NCBI GenBank assembly: GCA_017630735.1
Contig: JAGBUS010000111.1
Span: forward strand, 1 to 32,843
Length of the DNA stretch: 32,843 nucleotides
Direction of reading: 5' to 3'
Source: Alistipes sp.
GTDB lineage: Bacteria; Bacteroidota; Bacteroidia; Bacteroidales; Rikenellaceae
Part shown: in pieces, positions 1 to 7,944 of the stretch
Position numbering within the stretch: position 1 is the stretch's first letter
How the letters are laid out: every line of letters starts with the position of its first letter
Made by a program: the position numbers and the translations under genes
The notes under the pieces: generated by a model
The model's database searches: none
What the model was told of the DNA's origin: nothing
The model's input: the letters and a program-made list of their open reading frames with translations, nothing else

Positions 1-28
1 AGGGGTTCGAGTCCCCTACGCACCGCCA
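1..28 (+). tRNA. 3' end of a tRNA gene (isotype unknown)
   Basis: The window opens inside a tRNA. Bases 1-17 form a T arm (stem AGGGG/CCCCT with loop TTCGAGT), 18-24 (ACGCACC) are the 3' acceptor strand, 25 is a G discriminator and 26-28 are an encoded CCA. The anticodon lies before the window, so the amino acid cannot be read. A strong terminator follows 2 nt later. Confidence 0.85.
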
Positions 29-29
29 G

Positions 30-61
30 AAGGAAGATCGAAAGGTCTTCCTTTTTTTTTG
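30..61 (+). terminator. Rho-independent terminator of the upstream tRNA
   Basis: A 10-bp stem (30-39 with 44-53, the last two pairs being wobble or mismatch) closes on a GAAA tetraloop and is followed by a run of nine or more T. It lies directly after the CCA end of the tRNA. Confidence 0.9.
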
Positions 62-80
62 TATCTACTAGTCACAATAA

Positions 81-136
81 AATACAAAAAGACTACTCAA
101 CATAGCGCACATACACACGACGTTTGAGTAGTCTCA
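81..136 (-). terminator. Terminator downstream of tRNA-Arg
   Basis: A perfect 10-bp inverted repeat (91-100 with 124-133, GACTACTCAA/TTGAGTAGTC) encloses a 23-nt loop. Read on the minus strand it is followed by TTTTT (86-90), as expected for the 3' end of the tRNA-Arg transcript. Confidence 0.7.
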
Positions 137-171
137 TTCATTTTGCATTGCCAGCTAAGGCAACACCACTG

Positions 172-243
172 TAGCCCCTCCGGGACTCGAACCCGGATTT
201 AAGGTTTAGGAAACCTTCGTTCTATCCCTTGAACTAAAGAGCC
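172..243 (-). tRNA. tRNA-Arg (anticodon CCT)
   Basis: The minus strand folds as a complete cloverleaf: acceptor GGCTCTT paired with AGGGGCT (first pair G-U), D stem GTTC/GAAC, anticodon stem AAGGT/ACCTT with loop TTCCTAA, and T stem CCGGG/CCCGG with loop TTCGAGT. The anticodon CCT reads AGG (Arg). The discriminator is A. The CCA end is not encoded here (CAG follows), unlike the tRNA at position 1. Confidence 0.93.
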
Positions 244-557
244 ATGCCATATTACCTAAATGTATGATCATCGTATCTCTATTTGCATCAAATATACGAG
301 ATACAAAAGCTACATTATCCTATATGGAAATACAAAGATAGCAATATTTTTAGATTTTAACAATCATTCAGCACAAAAACTAAACGTGGTGAGTTATTTT
401 TCAAAATGCAGACACATTGCAATATCATGCTGTGGAAAAATATACTATATAAGCACAGACCGCAAAACCACATATATACCACTGTATATCTGTGCATTAT
501 ATCACAAACAAAGTAACGGCAACAATTTAATTGAGTAGAAAATCGGTTGAAAATTTC
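244..557. other. Intergenic stretch without a supported gene
   Basis: AT-rich spacer between tRNA-Arg and the acyl-CoA ligase promoter. A 92-codon open frame at 260-538 (+) exists, but its product is a compositionally odd Tyr/Ile/Lys/Cys-rich string with no recognisable domain, so I do not call it. I see no repeat or RNA structure here. Confidence 0.5.
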
Positions 558-558
558 T

Positions 559-585
559 TTTGATAACAAAAAATTCATATCTTTG
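559..585 (+). promoter_or_regulatory. Bacteroidota-type promoter of the acyl-CoA ligase gene
   Basis: A perfect -7 element TATCTTTG lies at 578-585, with a possible -33 TTTG at 559-562. The spacer is 15 nt, shorter than the usual 19-21, so the -33 assignment is weak. The predicted 5' UTR is about 30 nt. Confidence 0.6.
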
Positions 586-622
586 CTACGATAGTTTGAC
601 TCGTTACAAAACGAAATAGATT

Positions 623-2326
623 ATGTTGGAGAGAAACTTAATTAAGATTTATGAGCAGAGCTTCCGCGAAAACCGCGAGATGTCTGCTTTGACCGACTAC
701 TTCAAGGGTGAGACATACTCTTACTATGAGGTAGCTAAGGAGGTAGCCAAGCTTCACCTTATGTTTAATGTGGCAGGTATTGAGAAAGGAGATAAGATCG
801 CACTTATTGGTCGTAACAATACTCGCTGGTGTATCAGCTATATAGCAACTATTACCTATGGTGCAATTATCGTACCTATTCTTCAGGACTTTAACCCTAA
901 CGATGTCATCAACATTGTAAACCACTCGGAGAGTAAGCTCCTCTTCATGGGAGACAACTTCTGGGATGATATCGAGGGCGACCAGATTCCTGGCATCAAT
1001 GCAGTATTCTCACTTACCGACTACCATGTAATATATGAGAAGGAGGGTGACAAACTCACCTCTTATATGAAGAATATTATCTCACACTACCGTGAGGCTT
1101 ATCCACGTGGCTTCAGCGTCGAGAATATCAAGTATCCTGAGATTGCTAACGATGAGATCTGCTTGTTGAACTATACATCTGGTACTACCGGCTCATCAAA
1201 GGGCGTTATGCTTACCGTAAACAACCTTACTGGTAACGTATGCTATGCTATGGATATGGTAAACCCAGATACCAACGATCACTATTTCCGCAAGGGAGGT
1301 CGCACATTGTCGTTCTTGCCTTTGGCACACGCCTATGGCTGCACTTTCGACTTCTTGGCTCCTTTGGCATGTGGCGCGCACATCACACTATTGGGACGTA
1401 TCCCATCGCCAAAGATTCTTATCGAGGCAATGAAGGTTACACGACCAAACATCGTATGCTCAGTACCTCTTATCCTTGAGAAGGTATATCGCAAGAGCAT
1501 CCTTCCTATGTTGGAGAAGGGTCCTATGAGCATCGCAATGCGTATTCCTCTTATCAACACCGCCATCTACTCTACTATTAAGTCTAAGCTCATGGAGCAG
1601 TTTGGTGGATGTGTTGAGATCTTCATCGTTGGTGGTGCAGCTATCAACCGCGAGACTGAGGAGTTCCTACGCACTATCAAGTTCCCACTCACAGTAGGTT
1701 ATGGTATGACAGAGTGTGCTCCTCTTATCAGCTTCGAGTTGCCACAGTTGTTCAAGTTGGGCTCATGTGGTCGCATCTTGCCATCTTACCTCTTTGAGTC
1801 TAAGATTATGTCACGCGACCCTCAGAACATCCCTGGTGAGTTGCTGGTACGTGGTGAGCACGTCATGAAGGGCTACTACAAGAACGAAGATGCAACAAAG
1901 GCTGTTTTGGATGAGGACGGATGGTTGCACACAGGCGATATGTGTACTATGGATGAGGATGGCACACTTTACATCCGTGGTCGTTGCAAGACAATGATTC
2001 TCTCTGGCTCAGGACAGAATATCTACCCTGAGGAGATTGAGGAGCGTTTGAACAACCTATACCTCGTTGGCGAGTCACTCGTGATTGAGAACAATGGTCG
2101 CCTTACAGCATTGGTAGTACCTGACTATGAGTTGGCTACAGCCGAGGGCATCAACCTCGACAATCTTCAGGAGATTATGAATAAGAACCTTGAGCAGCTC
2201 AACAGTATGGTTGCATCATACGAGAAGGTATCTAACATTGTTATTCATCGCGAGGAGTTTGTTAAGACTCCAAAGCGCAGTATCAAGCGTTACCTCTATA
2301 GCGCAGAGCGACTCAACCTAAATTAA
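623..2326 (+). CDS. AMP-binding long-chain acyl-CoA ligase
   Basis: This 567-aa cytoplasmic or membrane-associated enzyme should activate a carboxylic acid, most likely a fatty acid, through an acyl-AMP to the CoA thioester. Visible motifs of the ANL superfamily are the P-loop-like YTSGTTGSSKG at about residues 184-194, the A5 motif GYGMTEC, the TGD and YIRGR motifs of the hinge, and the C-terminal catalytic-lysine region KTPKRSIKRY. It is single-domain and has normal length for the family. The gene stands alone, with its own promoter and a strong terminator, so there is no operon context to narrow the substrate. The family assignment is firm. Chain-length preference is not visible, and an acyl-ACP or aryl-acid ligase cannot be excluded. 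Confidence 0.9.
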   Translation: MLERNLIKIYEQSFRENREMSALTDYFKGETYSYYEVAKEVAKLHLMFNVAGIEKGDKIALIGRNNTRWCISYIATITYGAIIVPILQDFNPNDVINIVNHSESKLLFMGDNFWDDIEGDQIPGINAVFSLTDYHVIYEKEGDKLTSYMKNIISHYREAYPRGFSVENIKYPEIANDEICLLNYTSGTTGSSKGVMLTVNNLTGNVCYAMDMVNPDTNDHYFRKGGRTLSFLPLAHAYGCTFDFLAPLACGAHITLLGRIPSPKILIEAMKVTRPNIVCSVPLILEKVYRKSILPMLEKGPMSIAMRIPLINTAIYSTIKSKLMEQFGGCVEIFIVGGAAINRETEEFLRTIKFPLTVGYGMTECAPLISFELPQLFKLGSCGRILPSYLFESKIMSRDPQNIPGELLVRGEHVMKGYYKNEDATKAVLDEDGWLHTGDMCTMDEDGTLYIRGRCKTMILSGSGQNIYPEEIEERLNNLYLVGESLVIENNGRLTALVVPDYELATAEGINLDNLQEIMNKNLEQLNSMVASYEKVSNIVIHREEFVKTPKRSIKRYLYSAERLNLN

Positions 2327-2348
2327 TAAGGTATAGTTAGACATTTGT

Positions 2349-2382
2349 AGGTGTTCAGCTAAGGCTGGGCACCTATTTTTTT
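2349..2382 (+). terminator. Rho-independent terminator after the acyl-CoA ligase
   Basis: An 11-bp stem (2349-2359 with 2364-2374, two G-U pairs) closes a TAAG loop and is followed by A and seven T. It starts 22 nt after the stop codon. Confidence 0.9.
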
Positions 2383-2491
2383 ATTATATCGTAGTCAAAA
2401 AAATAAAAAATATTTTTCTCACAACTATCTAACATTCAACGCATTTTCATAATATATAGATATATACGCCATCTTCATATATACAAATTAA

Positions 2492-2522
2492 TTTGTTTTT
2501 ATGAATAATTTATGTATGTTTA
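2492..2522 (+). promoter_or_regulatory. Putative promoter of the DUF4492-cydAB operon
   Basis: TTTG (2492-2495), a 19-nt spacer and TATGTTTA (2515-2522) match the Bacteroidota -33/-7 pattern except for the last base. It lies 24 nt before the DUF4492 start codon. A palindrome overlaps the -7 element. Confidence 0.6.
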
Positions 2523-2527
2523 CATAC
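2514..2527. promoter_or_regulatory. Palindrome overlapping the cyd promoter (possible operator)
   Basis: GTATGT-TT-ACATAC is a perfect 6-bp inverted repeat with a 2-nt centre, covering the putative -7 element. Its position would suit a repressor, but no specific regulator can be named from it. Confidence 0.4.
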
Positions 2528-2546
2528 GAAAAACAACCAAAAAGTT

Positions 2547-2771
2547 ATGAAAAATGCAATTATTTCTATATGGAATTTCTACGTTGATGGTTTTCGCAAC
2601 ATGACGTGGGGACGACAGTTATGGTGGCTGATACTCCTAAAGGTCATTATCCTATTTGCCGTGCTACGTGCCTTTTTCTTCACTCCAGTTCTTAGCGGCA
2701 AGAGCGAAGAGGAGCGCAGCGAGTATATCGGCGAGCAACTTATTGAGACACAAAACCGTGTGCATGAATAG
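2547..2771 (+). CDS. DUF4492 small membrane protein, cytochrome bd-associated
   Basis: A 74-aa protein with a short N-terminal amphipathic part (FYVDGFRNMTWG), one hydrophobic segment at about residues 24-46, and a charged C-terminal tail. Both the sequence and the position match DUF4492, a Bacteroidales family commonly encoded just before cydA. It starts 25 nt after the promoter -7 element and is 26 nt upstream of cydA, so the three genes should be co-transcribed. Its function is not established. The size, single membrane span and linkage suggest, as inference only, a small accessory subunit of the bd oxidase comparable in role to CydX, although it shows no clear CydX sequence similarity. 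Confidence 0.85.
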   Translation: MKNAIISIWNFYVDGFRNMTWGRQLWWLILLKVIILFAVLRAFFFTPVLSGKSEEERSEYIGEQLIETQNRVHE

Positions 2772-2797
2772 AATTTAACAACTTAAAACTAATAATT

Positions 2798-4285
2798 ATG
2801 ATTGAAAGTGCATTAGTCGATTGGTCGAGGTTGCAGTTTGCGCTTACGGCTGGTTATCACTGGATTTTTGTCCCTCTAACGCTGGGTCTCGCTGTCATCA
2901 TGGCAACAATGGAGACCATATATGTTATCAAGGGCGATGAGTTTTGGAAGAAGACGGCGAAGTTCTGGATGAAACTCTTTGCCATCAACTTTGCAGTGGG
3001 TATCGCCACTGGTATCATCCTTGAATTTGAGTTCGGCACTAACTGGAGTAACTACTCGTGGTTCGTCGGCGACATCTTTGGTGCGCCACTGGCTATCGAG
3101 GGTATCTTTGCCTTCTTCATGGAGGCTACGTTTTTTGCCGTTATGTTCTTCGGATGGGAGAAGGTTGGCAAACGCTTCCACCTCGCCTCAACATGGTTTA
3201 CAGGTATCGGAGCTGCAATCTCGGCAGTATGGATTCTTGTAGCTAATTCATGGATGCAGCACCCTGTTGGCATGGAGTTTAACCCTGATACGGTACGTCA
3301 CGAGATGGTAGACTTCTGGGCACTTGTACTAAATCCTGTGGCTGTATCTAAGTTCTTCCACTCATGGTTTAGTGGCTGGATGACAGGTGCTATATTTGTT
3401 ATTGGCATCAGCTGCTGGTATCTGCTTCGTGGTCGTGAGCGTCGCTTTGCACTATCGAGCATCCGAGTAGCTTCGATTGTAGGTATTATAGGTACTCTTT
3501 TGGTTATGTTTAGCGGTGATAGCTCAGCTATTCACGTATCGAAGTATCAGCCTATGAAACTCGCAGCCGCAGAGGGTCTTGAGGAGGGTGGCACACGCGC
3601 GCCATTCTCTATCGTTCCTGGCGTAGAGGTTCCTGGTGTACTCTCAATTCTCGCCACACATGACATCGACGGCTATGTTCCAGGCATTAACGACATCCTT
3701 GACGGATACACAACTCCTGAGGGCGAGAGATATATTTCTGCCGAGGAGAAGATGGAGCGTGGTAAGATTGCCATCGAGGCATTTGGAAAGTATCGCGAGT
3801 TGAAGGAGAGCGACCCTGAGGCAGCAGCCGAGGCACGCGCCGTGCTCGATGAGAATATCGACTACTTTGGTTATGGCTACATCGATTCACGCGAGGAGTT
3901 AGTTCCTAACGTTCCGCTTGTATACTGGGCATTCCGCATCATGGTAGGCTTCGGTGGACTCCTACTTCTACTGATGTTTGCTGTTCTATGGGCTGAGCGT
4001 CGCAAGAAGTTGGAGGGCATGCGCTGGTTGCAGTGGGCATCACTTCTTTCAATACCTCTCGTATACTTAGCAGGTCAGGCAGGATGGATTGTTGCTGAGG
4101 CAGGTCGTCAGCCATGGGTTATCGAAGGACTTCTCCCTACTAAGGCTGCTGTATCAAGTGTTTCGGTGGCTGCAGTGCAGACTACGTTCTTCCTCTTTGT
4201 TGCTATCTTCACACTCTTCCTTGCTATCGAGATACGCATCCTTATCAAGGCTATTAAGGAGGGTCCAAAGACCGAGATTGAATAA
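2798..4285 (+). CDS. cydA: Cytochrome bd quinol oxidase subunit I
   Basis: CydA carries the three hemes of cytochrome bd and oxidises quinol while reducing oxygen with high affinity at the inner membrane. The 495-aa sequence shows the expected ligands: His21 (heme b595/d side), His188 and Met382 (heme b558), the conserved Glu101 and Glu109, the quinol-binding KYQPMK...E region (Lys254, Glu259) and the hallmark GRQPW at 436-440. The periplasmic Q-loop runs from about residue 250 to 370 and includes a charged helical stretch. Multiple membrane spans are obvious. The gene lies 26 nt after DUF4492 and 18 nt before cydB. The residues needed for activity are all present. Confidence 0.97.
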   Translation: MIESALVDWSRLQFALTAGYHWIFVPLTLGLAVIMATMETIYVIKGDEFWKKTAKFWMKLFAINFAVGIATGIILEFEFGTNWSNYSWFVGDIFGAPLAIEGIFAFFMEATFFAVMFFGWEKVGKRFHLASTWFTGIGAAISAVWILVANSWMQHPVGMEFNPDTVRHEMVDFWALVLNPVAVSKFFHSWFSGWMTGAIFVIGISCWYLLRGRERRFALSSIRVASIVGIIGTLLVMFSGDSSAIHVSKYQPMKLAAAEGLEEGGTRAPFSIVPGVEVPGVLSILATHDIDGYVPGINDILDGYTTPEGERYISAEEKMERGKIAIEAFGKYRELKESDPEAAAEARAVLDENIDYFGYGYIDSREELVPNVPLVYWAFRIMVGFGGLLLLLMFAVLWAERRKKLEGMRWLQWASLLSIPLVYLAGQAGWIVAEAGRQPWVIEGLLPTKAAVSSVSVAAVQTTFFLFVAIFTLFLAIEIRILIKAIKEGPKTEIE

Positions 4286-4303
4286 CACTAATACCTTACA
4301 ACT

Positions 4304-5446
4304 ATGATAACATACGCATTTCTACAACAATATTGGTGGTTGCTAATTGCGCTACTCGGTGGATTTCTCGTATTCTTGCTCTTTGTGCAAGGTGCTAATG
4401 CCCTTATCTTCCTCGCAGGCAAGACGGAGGCGGAGCGTCAGCTCCTCGTCAACTCTACTGGTCGCAAATGGGAGCTAACCTTCACTACATTGGTTACATT
4501 TGGTGGTGCTTTCTTCGCATCGTTCCCGCTCTTCTACAGCACAAGCTTCGGCGGAGCATATTGGGTATGGATTCTCATCCTTATAACCTTCGTCTTCCAG
4601 GCTGTATCGTATGAGTTCCAGAGCAAGGCGGGTAATATCCTCGGCAAGACCACCTTCCGCGTCTTCCTCACACTTAACGGATGCCTCGCACCACTACTCA
4701 TTGGAACTGCCGTAGGTACATTCTTTACAGGCTCAGCATTTACGGTTAACAAGGCTGCTGTGGGTGATATAGCATCGCCTGTTATCAGCCGTTGGGCAAA
4801 TGCTTGGCACGGATTGGAGGCTGTAGCAGATCCTTTTAACGTGGAGTTTGGCTTGATGGTTATGTTCCTCGCCGTGGCACTCGGAGCTTTGTATACCATA
4901 AATAACATCGATGAAGATGCTCTTGCTAAGCAGTTGCGACGTGCGCTCGCGTATAGCTTTGTAGCATTCTTGGTGATGTTCGTATTGGTGATGTTACAGC
5001 TACTAACCATGGATGGCTTTGCGGTAGATGCAAGCGGTATGGTATATATGGAGGAGTATAAGTATCTGCACAATCTTATTGCTATGCCACATACCCTTGT
5101 GATGATTCTTATGGGCGCGGTGTTGCTTGTGGTTGGTGTTGCAGCGACACTCTTTAAGCGCGACTTCAAGCGTGGCATATGGTTGGCTGCCCCTGGTACA
5201 GTGTTAGCTGTTATGGCACTATTCATGTTAGCGGGATATAACAACACGGCATACTACCCTTCTACTGCCGATTTACAGTCATCACTAACATTGGCTAATA
5301 GCTGCTCAAGTGAGTTTACACTACGCACCATGGCTGTAGTATCATTGATTATTCCATTTGTGGTAGCATACATAGCCTATTTCTGGCGACAGATGGATAA
5401 GAGATCACTCACCTCAGAGGAACTTGAGTCGGGAGAGAAATACTAA
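4304..5446 (+). CDS. cydB: Cytochrome bd quinol oxidase subunit II
   Basis: CydB is the heme-free structural partner of CydA. The 380-aa product is almost entirely hydrophobic helices, begins with the typical tryptophan-rich first span (QQYWWLLIALLGGFLVF) and has the usual family length. It follows cydA by 18 nt. No cydC/cydD or cydX gene follows. The transcript probably ends at the large hairpin at 5457-5505. Confidence 0.96.
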   Translation: MITYAFLQQYWWLLIALLGGFLVFLLFVQGANALIFLAGKTEAERQLLVNSTGRKWELTFTTLVTFGGAFFASFPLFYSTSFGGAYWVWILILITFVFQAVSYEFQSKAGNILGKTTFRVFLTLNGCLAPLLIGTAVGTFFTGSAFTVNKAAVGDIASPVISRWANAWHGLEAVADPFNVEFGLMVMFLAVALGALYTINNIDEDALAKQLRRALAYSFVAFLVMFVLVMLQLLTMDGFAVDASGMVYMEEYKYLHNLIAMPHTLVMILMGAVLLVVGVAATLFKRDFKRGIWLAAPGTVLAVMALFMLAGYNNTAYYPSTADLQSSLTLANSCSSEFTLRTMAVVSLIIPFVVAYIAYFWRQMDKRSLTSEELESGEKY

Positions 5447-5456
5447 ACAGCAATAG

Positions 5457-5505
5457 ATACAATGTGGGCGTGTCCGAAAACCTATTGGACACGCCCACAT
5501 TGTAT
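5457..5505. terminator. 19-bp perfect hairpin between convergent genes
   Basis: Positions 5457-5475 are the exact reverse complement of 5487-5505, enclosing an 11-nt loop. It begins 10 nt after the cydB stop and ends 23 nt before the end of the opposing DUF3127 gene. No T-run follows on either strand, so it may act as an RNA end stabiliser or a bidirectional barrier rather than a classic intrinsic terminator. Confidence 0.7.
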
Positions 5506-5528
5506 AAAGTAGTATTACAGACTGCTAA

Positions 5529-5897
5529 CTAAAATGGGATATCATCAACAACACCTGCACCTGCTGAATAGCTTGGCTGTGGTTCCTCCATGAATGGAGG
5601 CATATCATGCATAGGAGGCTGCGCCTGTGACTGCTGTGGCTGCACGCGCCATGCACGCACATCGGTATACCACTTATCCATATACTTACGCGACTCGATG
5701 TCGAACGATACAGTATAGCTCTCACCAACACGCAACATTGCTACGTCCTGAGCCTTATTCATAAACGTAACTGCAATCTCCTTTCCGAACTGCTTGTTTG
5801 CCTGCTCAAAGACTACAATCTGACGCTCCCATGTACCACGAGCCGACTGACCCGATGTCGCAGGGAGAATCTCCAATACCTTACCTACAAATTCCAT
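5529..5897 (-). CDS. DUF3127 protein with SSB-like acidic tail
   Basis: A 122-aa protein. The first 85 residues fit the DUF3127 family, a small beta-rich domain common in Bacteroidota (motifs GKVLEILPATSGQSARG and FMNKAQDVAML). A Gln/Pro/Met-rich linker follows and the protein ends in DDIPF. This ending closely resembles the DDLPF tip by which single-stranded DNA-binding proteins recruit partners, and ssb in this window ends in DDLPF. Family function is not established; a nucleic-acid role is inference. It is the last gene of the minus-strand operon, 22 nt after the radical SAM gene. The start chosen is the only one that keeps the conserved N terminus. Confidence 0.85.
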   Translation of the reverse strand: MEFVGKVLEILPATSGQSARGTWERQIVVFEQANKQFGKEIAVTFMNKAQDVAMLRVGESYTVSFDIESRKYMDKWYTDVRAWRVQPQQSQAQPPMHDMPPFMEEPQPSYSAGAGVVDDIPF

Positions 5898-5919
5898 ATT
5901 ATCTTTTAAGTTTAGTTTA

Positions 5920-6690
5920 TTACGCTACTGAACACTCTATACCGAGGGCTGCAACACGCTCTGCAATACGCTGCAACTCCTCTTTCTCAACCTTCTCAAG
6001 AGTCTGACATGGAGTATCACGATCCAACGAGTAGACCATAACACGCTTTGGCTTCATCTCCTCAACAAGCTTCAACCATGCTGATACCTCCTCCTCAGTA
6101 GTATTATCTACACGCTTTCCGAGATACTCGCCACGAAGGAACATTGTCTGCAAGATAAACTCTCCGTCGAAAGCCTTCAACAGCTCCACCGTGCGCGCCA
6201 CAGTATAGGCACCCTGAGGCTTATTCACGAGCTGCACAGTTTCGTCAAATGCTGAGTCGAGTTTTAGGATATTATTATCTACACGCAACAATGCACGACG
6301 TACATCCTCACGGTCTATCTGCGTAGCATTTGAAAGCACCGACACCTTAGCATTAGGACAATGCTTATCGCGCAGTGCGATAGTATCCTCGATAATCGCC
6401 TCGAAATCGGGATGCATCGTAGGCTCGCCATTACCAGCAAAGGTGATAACATCGGGAGGAGTGCCCTCTCCCACCATCTTTGCAAGGGTCTCATCGAGCA
6501 TCTTATATACATCCTCGCGAGCATTGAAGCGACGCTTACCTGGGTGATCTGCATTCCAGCCACACTCGCAGTAAATACAGTCGAAGCTACATAGCTTTGA
6601 CTCTACTGGCAACAGGTTGACACCCAACGATAGTCCCAAACGACGTGAACGTATAGGACCAAAAATTATATTATCGTATAATGAAGTCAT
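5920..6690 (-). CDS. Radical SAM protein (COG0731-like)
   Basis: A 256-aa iron-sulfur enzyme. The cluster motif is CSFDCIYC (CxxxCxxC, around residue 33-40), followed by FAGNGEPTMHP (the GGE-like SAM-binding motif), LSNATQ, and a C-terminal SLDRDTPC segment. These match the family of stand-alone radical SAM proteins grouped with COG0731, some of which are related to wyosine-type tRNA enzymes. The substrate is unknown here. It sits 35 nt after the ddl-like gene and 22 nt before the DUF3127 gene, so it is probably co-transcribed with the cell-wall genes. Whether it is functionally linked to them is open. Confidence 0.87.
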   Translation of the reverse strand: MTSLYDNIIFGPIRSRRLGLSLGVNLLPVESKLCSFDCIYCECGWNADHPGKRRFNAREDVYKMLDETLAKMVGEGTPPDVITFAGNGEPTMHPDFEAIIEDTIALRDKHCPNAKVSVLSNATQIDREDVRRALLRVDNNILKLDSAFDETVQLVNKPQGAYTVARTVELLKAFDGEFILQTMFLRGEYLGKRVDNTTEEEVSAWLKLVEEMKPKRVMVYSLDRDTPCQTLEKVEKEELQRIAERVAALGIECSVA

Positions 6691-6725
6691 GGTTTTGTTT
6701 TAGGTTTAATTAATGGCAATATTGC

Positions 6726-7922
6726 CTAGTTTTTGCTACCCTTTGCACCACCAAGCTTCGCGCCATGCTTAGCCTGATATGCAAAGATATTCTCCGAGTA
6801 GCTGGTAGTCTTAAACTCCGAGTCGCGCTTACGCTTAAAAGCGATGGCGATAAGGCGGTCTACCAACTCGTCAAACTTCACACCTGTAGCCTCCCACAAA
6901 TAGAAAGACAATGAACCAGGGATTGTGTTAATCTCATTCACATAGATGTTGTTAGTAGCCTCATCAATCATAAAGTCGATACGCGACACTCCATCACATG
7001 CCAATACTCTGAATGTCTTGCACGCTGTAGTGCGGATAAAGGCTGTAACATCCTCTGGCAAGCGTGCAGGAATCTCACGAACTGTAGAGTGCATACCCTC
7101 CGAAGGCTTATTCTTGCCGCCACCGAGATACTTATCCTCATAGCTAAGAATCTCTCCCGAACGTACAGGTGCCTCACATACCGAAGCCTCACAATCGTAG
7201 TAATCGCCGAGCACCGAGCAGTTAATCTCCTTAAGGCGTTCGATGAGTGTCTCAACAATGATACGCTTCGAATACTTGATAGCATTATCTGTTGCCTCGA
7301 TAAGCTCCTCACGGTTGTGAACAGCCTTGATACCAACACTCGATCCGAGATTTGCAGGCTTAACGATAAGTGGATAGTTTAGCTTCTCGGCACGCTCAAT
7401 GCAAGCATCGCGCTCCGACAACCACTCCTTATCCGAGAACCAAGCATAATCAACAACAGGGATGCCACTCTCCTTAAGAATCATCTTCATGGTAATCTTA
7501 TCCATACCATTTGCCGATGCCAACGGATTAGGACAAGCGTATGGAATTCCCGTCATCTCAATAAGACCCTGGAACGAGCCATCCTCACCCGATGTTCCAT
7601 GCAAGCAAGGAAGGATAACATCAATTGTTGTAAGGACATTGCTACCAAACAAAGGCTTACGCACACGATAGAGGTTATTATCACCATATACAGGGCGGAA
7701 ATAAACCTCCTCGACACTCTCCAAGAGGGTCTTCATATCACGATAGTTATCCGTTGTGCGGAGCTTGTCACCAGAGTACCAATGACCCTCCTTAGATATA
7801 TAGATAGGTACGATATTATACTTCTCGGTATTCATAGCAGCCATAGTCTGCGCTGCTGTGATTACTGAAATCTCATTCTCTACGGAGCGACCTCCAAAAA
7901 TTACACCTACGTTGATTTTCAT
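6726..7922 (-). CDS. D-alanine--D-alanine ligase family ATP-grasp enzyme
   Basis: A 398-aa ATP-grasp ligase, longer than the usual 300-360 aa of Ddl. Family motifs are GVIFGGRSVENEIS (residues 6-19), LPCLHGTSGEDGSFQG (104-119), VKPANLGSSVG (188-198) and YVNEINTIPGSLS (327-339). Established Ddl enzymes make D-Ala-D-Ala for MurF. Here the omega-loop region (EDKYLGGGKNKPSEGMHS, 262-279) differs from typical enterobacterial Ddl, and a charged 40-residue tail is added. It follows a membrane MurF-like gene by 22 nt. The second substrate could therefore be D-Ala or another D-amino or D-hydroxy acid. I leave the symbol blank because a second, canonical ddl could be elsewhere in the genome. Confidence 0.85.
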   Translation of the reverse strand: MKINVGVIFGGRSVENEISVITAAQTMAAMNTEKYNIVPIYISKEGHWYSGDKLRTTDNYRDMKTLLESVEEVYFRPVYGDNNLYRVRKPLFGSNVLTTIDVILPCLHGTSGEDGSFQGLIEMTGIPYACPNPLASANGMDKITMKMILKESGIPVVDYAWFSDKEWLSERDACIERAEKLNYPLIVKPANLGSSVGIKAVHNREELIEATDNAIKYSKRIIVETLIERLKEINCSVLGDYYDCEASVCEAPVRSGEILSYEDKYLGGGKNKPSEGMHSTVREIPARLPEDVTAFIRTTACKTFRVLACDGVSRIDFMIDEATNNIYVNEINTIPGSLSFYLWEATGVKFDELVDRLIAIAFKRKRDSEFKTTSYSENIFAYQAKHGAKLGGAKGSKN

Positions 7923-7944
7923 CGTTATATAGCTTAATTAATAA

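Noticed and set aside
260..538. 92-codon open frame in the spacer before the acyl-CoA ligase
   Set aside because: Composition is unlike the neighbours, there is no domain or promoter, and it lies in an AT-rich spacer where chance frames occur.
4534..5247. 237-codon open frame on the minus strand within cydB
   Set aside because: It is a shadow of cydB: low-complexity Thr/Ala/Ile composition and no family resemblance.
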